In this document: positions 1 to 8,756 of the stretch, in pieces
How positions within the stretch are numbered: the first letter of the stretch is position 1
Layout of the letters: each line of letters starts with the position of its first letter
Assembly (NCBI GenBank): GCA_049516395.1
Contig: JBEKTD010000009.1
Coordinates: 1 to 64,000, forward strand
Direction of reading: 5' to 3'
Source of the DNA: Fen-1362 sp049516395
GTDB taxonomy: Bacteria; Planctomycetota; Phycisphaerae; Sedimentisphaerales; Anaerobacaceae
Length of the DNA stretch: 64,000 bases
The notes under the pieces: model-generated
What the model was told of the DNA's origin: nothing
Seen by the model: the letters and a program-made list of their open reading frames with translations, nothing else
Database searches by the model: none
Program-made: the position numbers and the translations under genes

Positions 1-2681
1 GGGGCAATCGAGCCGTTAGCACCTGCTGTGCCGGTGACCGTGTATGTGAGCATCTTGAAGCTGACAGCAACAGTATGGGTCGCTGTGATATTGCTTAATG
101 TGTAAGTCGTGCCGCCCGTCTGAGCATCAGCGCCGTCAACCTGCCACTTGTCAACCGTGTAGCCCGTATTGGCGGTAGCGGTAAACAACTGGCTGCTGCC
201 GTAATCTTTATTAAATGTTCCGGACGGACTAATCGAACCATTGGCTCCCGCTGAGCCGGTAATTGCAAACTGGTCGATAGCAAAATTAGCGACTACCGTG
301 TAGTCGGCATCCATTTGGACAGTCGTGCTGGCTGCGTTGGGATTGTTGACCTTGCCGGCCGTGACTGCTGTGCCGGTCCAGTTTACAAAGTGATAATGTG
401 CGTCAGCCGTAGCAACGATACTTGCATTTGTGCCGTTGTCGTACTGGAAGGCACCTTCGCCAGGAGTTGTCACATGACCGCCAGTAGTTGTAGAACTTGT
501 TAAGGTTCTTCTAACGATAGTTGTGAAGCTCCAGGCCGTGCCTGTGGTCACTCCGCCGGCATTCCTCTCATCAATACGCCAGTTATAAACCGTGTTGTTG
601 AGCAGTGTTCCCGGACTATAGGTTGTGCCCGCCTGACTGCTGCTAACCAATGGCGGTGAACCTGCTGTGCCGAAATAAACATCGTGTGATGTAGCGCCTG
701 AGCCAGCCGTCCAGCTCAGTCCAGTAGCTGTACTGACACCTGTCGCACCACTGGACGGACTCGGAGAAGTCGCCTTGCCGGGAGGGGCAACTACTGCCGC
801 GGCCTTGACCACATAGCCAATGAGCGAATGATTACGGGTTGATGCCGTCGTACCCTGGGTTATGGTCGGGGTTTCATTAACACCTGCCGCATTTTTGTGC
901 CCACACATACCATCGTAGCCGGATACTGACAGGTCATTGTCTTCGGTCCAGCCGGTTGGAATCAGGTATGTGCCGGTGTTACTACTAGCGGCATTTTCAA
1001 TTACCATATCACCGTTGCTCGTTGCAAGCGGAGTTGTTGCTATTGAAACAACACTTGTCAAACCGTTACTGGCGGTTGCTCCGACAAGAGTTGTTTGATT
1101 AACATCTTTAAGGAATACGCTGGAGTATGTAACACTGGAAGGTGCAGAAGTCCAGGAAGGAGTAAAGGTGGTACTGGTTGCGGAGTTGATATCTGACTCC
1201 TTGAGGATAAATGCCGCAACATATGCATAGGTGGAACTGGAACCGGCGTTTATATCGACGACTTTAGTCATCGACTTCCCACCGTAAGTTACAGTATTCA
1301 GGATTGAGCTGCTGCTGGTAGGTTTAGCATGAGCAACGAAGAGCAGCGCACGGTTGGTGCCTGTTTCCTTTGCGTGAGTCGTACCTGCTACCCAGGAACC
1401 GATACTGACGGGAGTAATTGCAGTAGCGGTGTAATTCTGGGCTGTGTAACTGGAAGTTACGTTGCTGTAAGTCGTATTGGCCGGTGTGAAGGAATATCCA
1501 ACCTTTGCGGGTGTTACTGTGCCATAAAAACCGGCGGGAACCAGGGAAGTAGTGTAAAAGCCATTGGCATCAGTGCAAGGGTCGCCGGGCAGACCTAACA
1601 TCTTTACGCCCGCAAGGGGCGAGCCGCCTGATGTTATTGTTCCGGAAATAGTATAATTTACCGTACCAATCAGACCGTAGTTTGCAGCAAACTGCGGTAT
1701 GTCCGTGGCCCAGGCATAATCCGAAGTATCGGCATAAGTAATACCTTGGCGTGTTCCGCCATCGGCATCGTTGTCTGAAGCCAAAATTGTATCGATGATA
1801 TTTCGGTACTTTGTGAAAGAGTTGATTCCAAGGTATTGACTGGCCGCATAGTGCCCCCAGGCATACCATCCATCATGACCAAATTCATAGTTGTTGTTGG
1901 AGCCATTCATCGCATTAAGAGGCATATTAGCATCGGCGTTTGTCGCCCAGGCCGCTGCGCCGCTTGGATTTACCTTATAATATGAGTTCAAGACACCCCA
2001 GACAGCCGCACCGCCTGAAATCGCCCAGGCTTCCGCCTTAAAGTTGGCTGCGCTACCATTTAGCCAGGTCCGTACAGTATTACCAAAAGTATTGGCATCC
2101 GCCTGTGCTACCGTATTGGAGTCAAATACTCCATATTGATACAAGGCGCCGGCAGCAAGTCCAAGAATACAGGCCTCCCCATCGGAGCCGCTTGTGCCGC
2201 AATTACCCTGATGAAGAGTGCTTGCGCATTGATGACCGTATGCGGTATGGTCCACGTATCCTGCCTTGCCCTGATAGACCTGCCGATATTTCATCTCCGC
2301 AAGCATACCCCATGCACAGTTATATGTGGTGTAATAATTCGTGATGCTACCTCCTTCAAGCCAGGCGGGGTTTGCGTTGAGATAAGTCCAGGCATTGTTT
2401 ATTTTTGTTTGATAGGTGGTATAGTCCCCCGTCAATTCAGCATAACGAGACCATATCCATACAGCTTCATGCGTGTTGTCGGATTCGACAGCGGTGGTAT
2501 AATCCTCTCCTTCTTGAATTCCGCCGCTGGATTGCTGCTGGGTGGCGAGCCAGCCGCATTCCTGAATAAACCTGGCACGATAGTCATAGGCCTTTGCAGT
2601 TACCGCAAAACCCATTACGGAACATAAGACCAAAATGCTAACTAATGCTTTCGCTTGTCTGGATGTTGATGACGTTTTCAT
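1..2681 (-). CDS. Large secreted multidomain repeat protein (3' end outside window)
   Basis: The minus-strand frame is open from an ATG at 2681 to the window edge (893 codons seen, no stop). A GGAGG lies about 9 nt upstream of the ATG. Residues 1-31 form a signal peptide (basic start, hydrophobic core, AKA cut site before YDYR). Residues about 32-345 are Trp/Tyr/Ala-rich helical repeats, suggesting an alpha/alpha toroid. About 347-415 is a carboxypeptidase-regulatory-like beta domain (ISGTITSGG...GVKMLG...TDANGFYTT). About 420-610 is an unassigned beta domain. About 630-715 is fibronectin-III-like. From about 720 to the edge are InlB/Listeria-Bacteroides-type repeats (GANGSISPSG, GYTVDKWQVDG). 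The order suggests an exported, surface-bound or extracellular protein, possibly carbohydrate-active. No catalytic residues were identified. Confidence 0.8.
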   Translation of the reverse strand, partial: MKTSSTSRQAKALVSILVLCSVMGFAVTAKAYDYRARFIQECGWLATQQQSSGGIQEGEDYTTAVESDNTHEAVWIWSRYAELTGDYTTYQTKINNAWTYLNANPAWLEGGSITNYYTTYNCAWGMLAEMKYRQVYQGKAGYVDHTAYGHQCASTLHQGNCGTSGSDGEACILGLAAGALYQYGVFDSNTVAQADANTFGNTVRTWLNGSAANFKAEAWAISGGAAVWGVLNSYYKVNPSGAAAWATNADANMPLNAMNGSNNNYEFGHDGWYAWGHYAASQYLGINSFTKYRNIIDTILASDNDADGGTRQGITYADTSDYAWATDIPQFAANYGLIGTVNYTISGTITSGGSPLAGVKMLGLPGDPCTDANGFYTTSLVPAGFYGTVTPAKVGYSFTPANTTYSNVTSSYTAQNYTATAITPVSIGSWVAGTTHAKETGTNRALLFVAHAKPTSSSSILNTVTYGGKSMTKVVDINAGSSSTYAYVAAFILKESDINSATSTTFTPSWTSAPSSVTYSSVFLKDVNQTTLVGATASNGLTSVVSIATTPLATSNGDMVIENAASSNTGTYLIPTGWTEDNDLSVSGYDGMCGHKNAAGVNETPTITQGTTASTRNHSLIGYVVKAAAVVAPPGKATSPSPSSGATGVSTATGLSWTAGSGATSHDVYFGTAGSPPLVSSSQAGTTYSPGTLLNNTVYNWRIDERNAGGVTTGTAWSFTTIVRRTLTSSTTTGGHVTTPGEGAFQYDNGTNASIVATADAHYHFVNWTGTAVTAGKVNNPNAASTTVQMDADYTVVANFAIDQFAITGSAGANGSISPSGTFNKDYGSSQLFTATANTGYTVDKWQVDGADAQTGGTTYTLSNITATHTVAVSFKMLTYTVTGTAGANGSIA

Positions 2682-2735
2682 CACTTTGTCCTCCAACAAA
2701 AAAATGTGTAAACGATAACCCTGTAATTACGCCAG

Positions 2736-2752
2736 GTGCGCAATATGCGCAC
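2736..2752. repeat. Perfect inverted repeat GTGCGCA-ATA-TGCGCAC
   Basis: A 7-bp perfect palindrome with a 3-bp spacer lies 55 bp upstream of the secreted-protein ATG at 2681. It could be an operator or a hairpin in the 5' leader. No regulator can be assigned. Confidence 0.45.
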
Positions 2753-2861
2753 ATCCGGCACATACATCCTTGTGGGAGGGTAACTGGATTTGGGCAGACA
2801 ACATAATCTACCCACTGTTTTTCACCATCCGCCTACCCGTGCTCCTCCGTCCATGAGAGTA

Positions 2862-2899
2862 AAGAAAAAAACCAAAGCCAGAAACGACTTTGGTTTTTT
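2862..2899 (-). terminator. Rho-independent terminator
   Basis: Read on the minus strand, AAACCAAAG and CTTTGGTTT pair around a loop and are followed by a run of seven T. It ends the RNA that starts near 3057. It lies 180 nt upstream of the secreted-protein gene, so an attenuator role is also possible. Confidence 0.75.
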
Positions 2900-3057
2900 G
2901 TATGCGTCATTAACTTAAAGAGAAGATATGAGGTGAAAGAATTTTGCATTGTCAGAGTTACAGACCTGCACCCTGCTCCAAGGAGAACCCTTACACACCT
3001 GTCGTGATGACAGCCGTTCTTCACCAAATCCTCCAAAAAACAACTAATAAATCATTG
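2862..3057 (-). ncRNA. Candidate structured small RNA (about 195 nt)
   Basis: A consensus promoter (TTGACA-18-TATAAT) and a strong terminator bracket about 195 nt with no credible ORF. The ends can pair as a rod: UUAUUAGUU with AGUUAAUGA, then GGAGGA with UCUUCU, then GGUGAAGAA with UUCUUUCACC (one bulge). Inside are a CUGUC-aucac-GACAG hairpin, a CUCC-uu-GGAG hairpin and a UGCA...UGCA helix. Length, own promoter and a closed rod with an open centre recall 6S RNA, but no family signature was recognised. SRP, tmRNA and the common riboswitch cores were looked for and not seen. The alternative is a regulated leader of the gene at 2681. Confidence 0.5.
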
Positions 3058-3063
3058 GGGTGT

Positions 3064-3093
3064 ATTATATCAGATAAGAACCATTCCTGTCAA
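3064..3093 (-). promoter_or_regulatory. Consensus sigma70 promoter of the small RNA
   Basis: On the minus strand, -35 TTGACA (3093-3088) and -10 TATAAT (3069-3064) are both perfect, with an 18-bp spacer. Transcription should start near 3057. Confidence 0.8.
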
Positions 3094-3179
3094 GAGAATT
3101 CGCGGTAAATTTACGTCCCATAACAAAACATGGCTATTATTTGCCCTAAAAACACATATTTCAGTATGCTCGACTAACT

Positions 3180-5033
3180 TTAGGTTTGGCGGGCAAAGCG
3201 GCGTCTGTCGGATTCTTTGAGCTGGCGTTTGCGCAGCCGAATCGTACTGGGGCAAACCTCGACCAGCTCATCTTCCTGGATGTATTCCATCGCGACCTCA
3301 AGAGACATTATGCGTGCGGGTCTGATTTTGGCGGCTTCGTCCTTGCTGGTCGTACGCATGTTGGAAAGCTGCTTGAGCTTTGCGACGTTTACCGCTATGT
3401 CATCGTCTTTGCAGTGTTCGCCGACAACTTGGCCATCATATACGACTTCGCCCGGCTCAACGAAGAATATGCCCCGGTCATAAAGGGCGTCGAGGGCATA
3501 GGCGGTAACGGGGCCTGTGGTGGTGGCAATCATAACGCCCGCTTTTCGCTGGGGAATTGCGCCACGCATCGGCTCATATCTTTCGAAGGTATGGTGCATA
3601 ACTGCCCTGCCCTGAGTGGCGTTCATCATTCTGGCGTGGAGGCCGAAGAGACCGCGGGAAGGAATTAAAAATTCCATGTGAATAAAGGTGTTTGCACCGC
3701 TTTTGGCGTCCATTTTAATCATTTCACTTCTTCGGTCGCCAACCAAACTCATAACCGCGCTCTGGCAATCCGTGGGGCAATCAATCGCGAGCAATTCTAT
3801 CGGCTCGTGGTCTATGCCGTCGATTTTTCTGATAATGACACTGGGTTTTCCGACGCAAACCTCATAACCTTCGCGTCTCATATTTTCGAGAAGGATACCG
3901 AGGTGCATAAGCCCTCTGCCTGATACGTTGAATTCTTCGGGGGTTTTGCCCGGCTCGACTCTCAGTGCGACGTTATGCTGAAGCTCTTTTTCGAGACGTT
4001 CGCCTATGTGCCTGCTGGTAACGTATTTGCCGTCCCTGCCGGCGAAAGGACCGTCGTTGACGCGGAAGGTCATAGTCATCGTCGGCTCATCGACGGGAAT
4101 AACCGGAAGCTGGGTGGGGTTATCGGGGCAGGCAATGGTGTCGCCGATACCAATGGGGTCAAGGCCGGAGACGGCGCAAATATCGCCCGCCTGAACGCTT
4201 GAAACGACCTTGCGCGTAAGCCCCTGAAATTGATAAATCTGCATAATCTGCTGCTGAGTATGAACACCCGCAGTGTCGATTACGGTAACATTCTGGCCTT
4301 CACTGAGATTGCCCGCGAAAACCCTTCCTATGGCGATTTTGCCGACGTAATCGGAATACTCCTGATTTGTCACAAGCATTTGCAGCGGAGCATCGGGAAT
4401 TGCCTCCGGCGGCGGGATGTGTTTTATGATAGCATCGTAAACGGCCTTCATATTGTCGGTTTTAATTTTCAGGTCGTTTGACGCCCAACCCTGCCTGGCC
4501 GAGGCGTAAATAATGGGAAAATCCAGCGCCTCGTCACCGGCGCCGAGCTGAACGAGCAAATCAAATACTTCATTGACGACATCGTCGGGCCTGCTGTTTT
4601 CGCGGTCAACTTTATTAATAACCACTATTGGCCTGAGCTTATTTTCGAGCGCCTTGGTCAATACAAACCGCGTCTGGGGCATAGGCCCTTCAAAAGCATC
4701 GACCAGAAGCAGGACGCCATCCGCCATTTTGAGAACACGTTCGACCTCGCCGCCGAAATCGGCGTGGCCAGGGGTGTCGATGATGTTGATTTTGTATTCG
4801 TCGCCCTCTGAGTCAGTATAAAAAATGGAGCAATTTTTGCTTAGGATTGTAATGCCCCGCTCCTGTTCGAGGGGGTTGGAATCCATAATGAGTTTGTTTT
4901 CGCCGCCCTGAAGCTTATCAAGCTCTTCCTGGCGGAACATTCCGGACTGGTAGAGAAGCTGGTCAACCAGGGTTGTTTTGCCGTGGTCAACGTGAGCAAT
5001 TACAGCAACATTACGAATATAATCTGAATACAT
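3180..5033 (-). CDS. typA: Translational GTPase TypA/BipA
   Basis: A ribosome-associated GTPase (617 aa, family about 600-615) that acts in 50S assembly and stress adaptation. The N-terminal GTPase domain shows the P-loop AHVDHGKTT, the switch region QERGITI, DTPGHADFGGEV and NKVD. EF-Tu domain II, EF-G-like domains and the BipA C-terminal domain follow (SRGLFGLHARMMNATQGRAVMHH). ATG 5033 is preferred over the TTG one codon upstream because AAGGG lies about 8 nt before it. It is a single gene with its own 5' region; tRNA-Leu diverges from it upstream. Confidence 0.95.
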   Translation of the reverse strand: MYSDYIRNVAVIAHVDHGKTTLVDQLLYQSGMFRQEELDKLQGGENKLIMDSNPLEQERGITILSKNCSIFYTDSEGDEYKINIIDTPGHADFGGEVERVLKMADGVLLLVDAFEGPMPQTRFVLTKALENKLRPIVVINKVDRENSRPDDVVNEVFDLLVQLGAGDEALDFPIIYASARQGWASNDLKIKTDNMKAVYDAIIKHIPPPEAIPDAPLQMLVTNQEYSDYVGKIAIGRVFAGNLSEGQNVTVIDTAGVHTQQQIMQIYQFQGLTRKVVSSVQAGDICAVSGLDPIGIGDTIACPDNPTQLPVIPVDEPTMTMTFRVNDGPFAGRDGKYVTSRHIGERLEKELQHNVALRVEPGKTPEEFNVSGRGLMHLGILLENMRREGYEVCVGKPSVIIRKIDGIDHEPIELLAIDCPTDCQSAVMSLVGDRRSEMIKMDAKSGANTFIHMEFLIPSRGLFGLHARMMNATQGRAVMHHTFERYEPMRGAIPQRKAGVMIATTTGPVTAYALDALYDRGIFFVEPGEVVYDGQVVGEHCKDDDIAVNVAKLKQLSNMRTTSKDEAAKIRPARIMSLEVAMEYIQEDELVEVCPSTIRLRKRQLKESDRRRFARQT

Positions 5034-5196
5034 CAAAGACCCTTACAAGGAATAACAAACATTCGAGGTTCGGCTTAGTCACTTTCGCGTGAGGAGGATA
5101 GTTTATACTATTTTTCGCCTGTGTCAATATAAAACTGCGTAAGAAGCCCGACAGAAGGCAAATTTGCGTGATTTTCAATCATTTCAAGGGCGGCGA

Positions 5197-5225
5197 TTGA
5201 CAAACGCGGCGGAATTATCGATAAT
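5197..5225 (+). promoter_or_regulatory. Promoter of tRNA-Leu
   Basis: TTGACA (5197-5202), a 17-bp spacer and GATAAT (5220-5225) place transcription initiation a few bases before the tRNA at 5238. Confidence 0.6.
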
Positions 5226-5237
5226 CCTGCCTAAATA

Positions 5238-5321
5238 GCCGAAGTGGCGGAACTGGCAGACGCGCAGGATTCAAAATCCTGTCCTGGCAACAGGGTGTGG
5301 GTTCAAGTCCCTCCTTCGGCA
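5238..5321 (+). tRNA. tRNA-Leu (anticodon CAA)
   Basis: The acceptor GCCGAAG pairs with CTTCGGC. The anticodon stem CAGGA/TCCTG encloses TTCAAAA, giving CAA for UUG codons. The long class-II variable arm (TCCTGGCAACAGGG region) and GGTTCAAGTCC T arm are present, with discriminator A. Confidence 0.95.
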
Positions 5322-5388
5322 TTGTTTGTCGCTCGTTACTCGTCGCTCGTATCTCGATATGGATTTTCACTTTCGTCCGCCGTAATAA

Positions 5389-7059
5389 ATGACAGATTCA
5401 GCTAAAATGCGATTCGCAAATCCGTGGCTAAAGGCGCTTTTGATTTGCGCGGGATTTACGGCGTTATATCTGCTGATAGCGGGCAGCAGCACACTGTGGG
5501 ACCGTGATGAGCCGAGATACGCGAGGGTAACGGCGGAGATGGTTGAGAGCGGCAATTATCTCGTGCCGACTTTTAACGGGGAGGTGTGGTTCGATAAGCC
5601 GATTCTGCTTTACTGGCTGATGTCAGTGCCGGTTCGATTGCTGGGCTCCAGTGAAATAGCGTGCAGATTCGCGGGGGTGATGGGGACGGCTGTAACTTTG
5701 CTTTTGACGTTTTTTATCGGGAAAAAACTTTTCGACGCAAAAGCTGGATTATGGGCCGAAGCGATTTTAGGCACGACACTGCTAATGCTTTTTGTGGGAA
5801 GCTCGGCGCTGGTGGACGGCATAGCGATGCCGTTTATTGTCGGGGCAATGGCGATTTTCATCAGTCGGCTGGGAGAAAAAATACGGGCGTTTGACGCCGG
5901 GGCAATGGGGGTTTTGATTGGTCTTGGAATGCTGGCAAAAGGACCTTTAGGATTGCTGCCTGTGTTCGTGATTATTGTCTCGCTCTGGTTCGGGCGGGAG
6001 AATATCGGGGGCTTTATTCGCAATTTTATATGGGTTTCGATTGCGGTGGTTATTGCAGCGGGGATATTTTTGCTGTGGGCAATTCCGGCCAACAGGGCCG
6101 CCGACGGGGAACTATTCCGGGTATTTTTAGGGAAACATATTGTCGGGCGTGCGCTTTCGCCGATGGAAGGCCACGGCGGAAACTTTCTTTTATACCTGCC
6201 TTATTATCCGGCGATTATGGTCGCTGGGTTTTTCCCCTGGGTGATTTTTCTGCCCGGGGCATTTTCGGCAAGTTTGGGAAAAAGAATCGGGAACACCGGG
6301 GCGAGAAATATTTTATTGAGCTGGATAATAGTAACGGTAGTCCTGATGACATTAGTAGCAACGAAGCTGCCGCATTATATATTGTTCGCCTGGCCCGCGA
6401 TGGCGGTAGTGACAGCGGCAACAATTGTCACAGCAGGACAAAACGTTTTAAATGAGCGTGACCGCAAATTGCTTCGCGGGGGCGCGTGGTTTTCGGGACC
6501 GGTGGGATTAGGCATCGCGGCGAGTTTAATCGGCATTGGGTATTTTACAAAAAGCAAAGGACTTATAACGCCGGGGCTTATCTGCGGAGCAGTCGCATTA
6601 GTGATGACAATAATCTGCTGTTATTTACAGGTACGTGAAAAATTCAACGGCACGGCAAAAGCTATCCTCGCAGGAACACTGATTCTCATTATACCGTTAT
6701 TATTCGTATTGCTGCCCGCGGTTGAGTCGATTAAAATCAGTCCTCATATAGCAAAGGCAATCAGGGAAAAAACGAGCAAAGACGTGCCCGTTGCTATGTA
6801 TAAATACGCTGAGCCAACGCTGAATTTTTACGTTGGAAGAAAAATTACGCAATTACGCAAAACAGATGACGTCGTTGAGTGGCTTAAAGGCACAGGAAAC
6901 CGTGTGCTGATAATGCCAAGAAATGACTTCGAGAGTATCAGGCAAAACGCAGGTGATATCGCTTTTGAAGAACTCGCGTCAAAAAAAGGCATTAACTATT
7001 CCAAGGGCAAGGAAATCGAGGTTATCGCATTATTAGTCAAGACACAAAACAGGCAGTAG
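5389..7059 (+). CDS. Glycosyltransferase family 39 (ArnT/PMT-like) membrane protein
   Basis: A polytopic inner-membrane glycosyltransferase of 556 aa that would transfer a sugar from a polyprenyl-phosphate donor to an envelope acceptor. Residues 14-30 are the first transmembrane segment. The first periplasmic loop carries WDRDEPRYA, the acidic catalytic motif of the family, followed by FDKPILLYWL, typical of ArnT-like members. About ten further hydrophobic segments follow, then a soluble C-terminal domain. The 3' end overlaps the likely start of a PAP2 phosphatase, suggesting coupled translation. A PAP2 partner fits recycling of the polyprenyl-phosphate carrier. The exact substrate cannot be read from the sequence. 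Confidence 0.85.
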   Translation: MTDSAKMRFANPWLKALLICAGFTALYLLIAGSSTLWDRDEPRYARVTAEMVESGNYLVPTFNGEVWFDKPILLYWLMSVPVRLLGSSEIACRFAGVMGTAVTLLLTFFIGKKLFDAKAGLWAEAILGTTLLMLFVGSSALVDGIAMPFIVGAMAIFISRLGEKIRAFDAGAMGVLIGLGMLAKGPLGLLPVFVIIVSLWFGRENIGGFIRNFIWVSIAVVIAAGIFLLWAIPANRAADGELFRVFLGKHIVGRALSPMEGHGGNFLLYLPYYPAIMVAGFFPWVIFLPGAFSASLGKRIGNTGARNILLSWIIVTVVLMTLVATKLPHYILFAWPAMAVVTAATIVTAGQNVLNERDRKLLRGGAWFSGPVGLGIAASLIGIGYFTKSKGLITPGLICGAVALVMTIICCYLQVREKFNGTAKAILAGTLILIIPLLFVLLPAVESIKISPHIAKAIREKTSKDVPVAMYKYAEPTLNFYVGRKITQLRKTDDVVEWLKGTGNRVLIMPRNDFESIRQNAGDIAFEELASKKGINYSKGKEIEVIALLVKTQNRQ

Positions 7060-7844
7060 CCGCTGAGACCGGGAAAACAAACCGGGGGACGATTGTACTG
7101 CTTCTGCTCGCAGGCCTTCTGCTGGCCGCGGCAGCAGTTTGCTTTTTTGCTGTTGATGAGCGAGTGTTCTCATATCTGCGAGAAAATCCGCAGAAGTGGG
7201 ACAGGACCCTCTGGGCACAGGCGTTAAAAATGTTAGGGAGGGCTTACCCCTTAATCTGGCTTTTGCTGGCGTGGGTGTGGCTTACGGGAAAGCACAAGAC
7301 GGTAATTGTATGCCTGCTGTCTTTATTGATAACATTAGCCGCGGTAACAGTAATAAAAGAGACGGTCAGGAGACCCAGGCCGAGGGACGTTATAACCGTC
7401 GAAACGAAAGGCAGTGACGCAAAAGGAATTTATAAAAGCTGGTCGTTTCCATCCGGTGATGTTGCAAGCGTATTCGCGGCAGGAGCGGTTCTGGCGTTTG
7501 CGATGCCCTGGCCCGCCACGATTGCGTTTGCCGCCTGCTGCTGCGGGGTCGCTATTTTGCGGGTCGTGGTGCTCGCACACCATCCTTCAGATGTGCTCGT
7601 AGGGGCAGCAACCGGAATTTTATCCGGGTGGGCGGCAATTTGTATAAGAAACCGATACCCCGGAATTGAAAACATTTTCAAGGGACGGGATAGAATTCTT
7701 TCTTTCACAGGGATCATCCTTATCCCGATATTAATATGGCGACTACAAGGCCTTGACAAGCTGATTATACTGCTGGAGTTTTATGCGCCCATCGTGTTAA
7801 TTATAGTCGTTGTTGACCATTGGCGGCAGTCAAAGCAAACTTAA
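7029..7844 (+). CDS. PAP2-family phosphatase (membrane), unusual start
   Basis: A PAP2/undecaprenyl-pyrophosphatase-like membrane phosphatase. Motifs present are KETVRRPRPRD, PSGD (normally PSGH) and R-x5-H-x3-D (RVVVLAHHPSD). The first ordinary start codon is GTG 7164, but that would drop a clear transmembrane segment encoded at about 7090-7150 (TIVLLLLAGLLLAAAAVCFF). The frame is open back to 6996 with no ATG, GTG or TTG before 7164. ATT at 7029 has GAGG 7 nt upstream and gives 271 aa overlapping the GT39 gene by 31 nt. So the start is ATT, a -1 frameshift from the upstream gene, or an assembly error. The PSGD motif replaces the histidine that usually starts catalysis. Confidence 0.8.
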   Translation: MISQDTKQAVAAETGKTNRGTIVLLLLAGLLLAAAAVCFFAVDERVFSYLRENPQKWDRTLWAQALKMLGRAYPLIWLLLAWVWLTGKHKTVIVCLLSLLITLAAVTVIKETVRRPRPRDVITVETKGSDAKGIYKSWSFPSGDVASVFAAGAVLAFAMPWPATIAFAACCCGVAILRVVVLAHHPSDVLVGAATGILSGWAAICIRNRYPGIENIFKGRDRILSFTGIILIPILIWRLQGLDKLIILLEFYAPIVLIIVVVDHWRQSKQT

Positions 7845-7878
7845 GCAGTTGATATGACTTACAGAGAAGGAAACAGGT

Positions 7879-8721
7879 GTGACAGGCAATAAACTATTAC
7901 GAGCACTATTTCTGGTATTATTGGTATTGCCTACTGCCAGCGGCGCAACGGCAAATGAAAAGAGAATTGCCCTCAGCGAGAATCTATCTGTAACGGAAAT
8001 TGAAAAGGATGTATTTATTGTTACGCATAGTATTCCCTGGGCATCAAATTCGCTGCTTATCCGCGCCTCGAATTCCGATTGCATATTAGTCAACACCCTG
8101 TGCGACAATCAAGGCGCAAGGACGCTGGTCGATTGGATGAAGAATAGTTTCGGTGAGGTCAATCTTGTCGCTATTAACACAGGTTTTCACGTTGACAATC
8201 TTGGTGGTAACGAGTTTCTGCTAAACAGAGGCATCTCGGTCTATGGCTCAAATATGACCGCAAAACTCATAGCTGAGCGGGGACAGGCAGAAAAGAGCTG
8301 GCTGCTGGAAGAATTAAAATCGCCCGAAAATAAGAAATACTATGACGTTTACAAGAACCTTACCTTTGTGCCGCCAAATCACATCTTCGATATTAACGAA
8401 GGGCTACACCTGAAAATCGGGGACGAGGACGTTAATGTTTTTTACCCGGGGCCATCCCATACAATTGACAACGTGGTTGTATATTTCCCCAAAAGAAAGA
8501 TTCTTTTCGGCGGGTGCATGATAAAGTCACTGAACTCAAAAGACGCGGGTTATACGGCGGACGCGGATATGCAAAAATGGCCCAGGTCCGTTGAAAAAGT
8601 GTTAGACAAATATAAGGACGCAAGAATTGTCGTGCCTGGCCACGGCGATTACGGCAACACGGGGCTTATCAAACACACCATTGAACTTCTCGACAGGGCT
8701 AATGCCCAATCTGCGAAGTAA
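7879..8721 (+). CDS. Subclass-B1-like metallo-beta-lactamase-fold hydrolase with altered Zn1 site
   Basis: A secreted 280-aa protein: GTG start after AGAAGGA, signal peptide to about residue 25 (ATA/NEK). The C-terminal half is strikingly B1-like: PGPSHTIDNVVVYFPKRKIL then FGGCMIKS and VVPGHGD. Mapped to class B numbering, His118 (H104), Asp120 (D106), His196 (H194), Cys221 (C213) and His263 (H255) are present. Position 116 is Gly102 in NTGFHVDNLGG, where B1 enzymes have His and B2 enzymes Asn. The Zn2 (Asp-Cys-His) site is therefore intact and the Zn1 site lacks a ligand. It could be a mono-zinc hydrolase or have a non-lactam substrate; resistance is not implied. Confidence 0.8.
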   Translation: MTGNKLLRALFLVLLVLPTASGATANEKRIALSENLSVTEIEKDVFIVTHSIPWASNSLLIRASNSDCILVNTLCDNQGARTLVDWMKNSFGEVNLVAINTGFHVDNLGGNEFLLNRGISVYGSNMTAKLIAERGQAEKSWLLEELKSPENKKYYDVYKNLTFVPPNHIFDINEGLHLKIGDEDVNVFYPGPSHTIDNVVVYFPKRKILFGGCMIKSLNSKDAGYTADADMQKWPRSVEKVLDKYKDARIVVPGHGDYGNTGLIKHTIELLDRANAQSAK

Positions 8722-8756
8722 ATAAACGCAGACAGTAGAAATTCTGATAGCCGTCT

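Noticed and set aside
2698..2712. Shared AAAAAAATGTGTAA word before both giant secreted genes (also at 62078)
   Set aside because: It lies in opposite orientation relative to the two genes, so a common control site is unlikely.
2862..3057. SRP RNA, tmRNA or a known riboswitch
   Set aside because: No GGAA/AGCAG SRP loop, no tRNA-like ends, and none of the SAM, TPP, FMN, cobalamin or c-di-GMP core sequences.
7040..7060. Programmed -1 frameshift between GT39 and PAP2
   Set aside because: No X-XXY-YYZ slippery heptamer; a rare start codon or sequence error is simpler.
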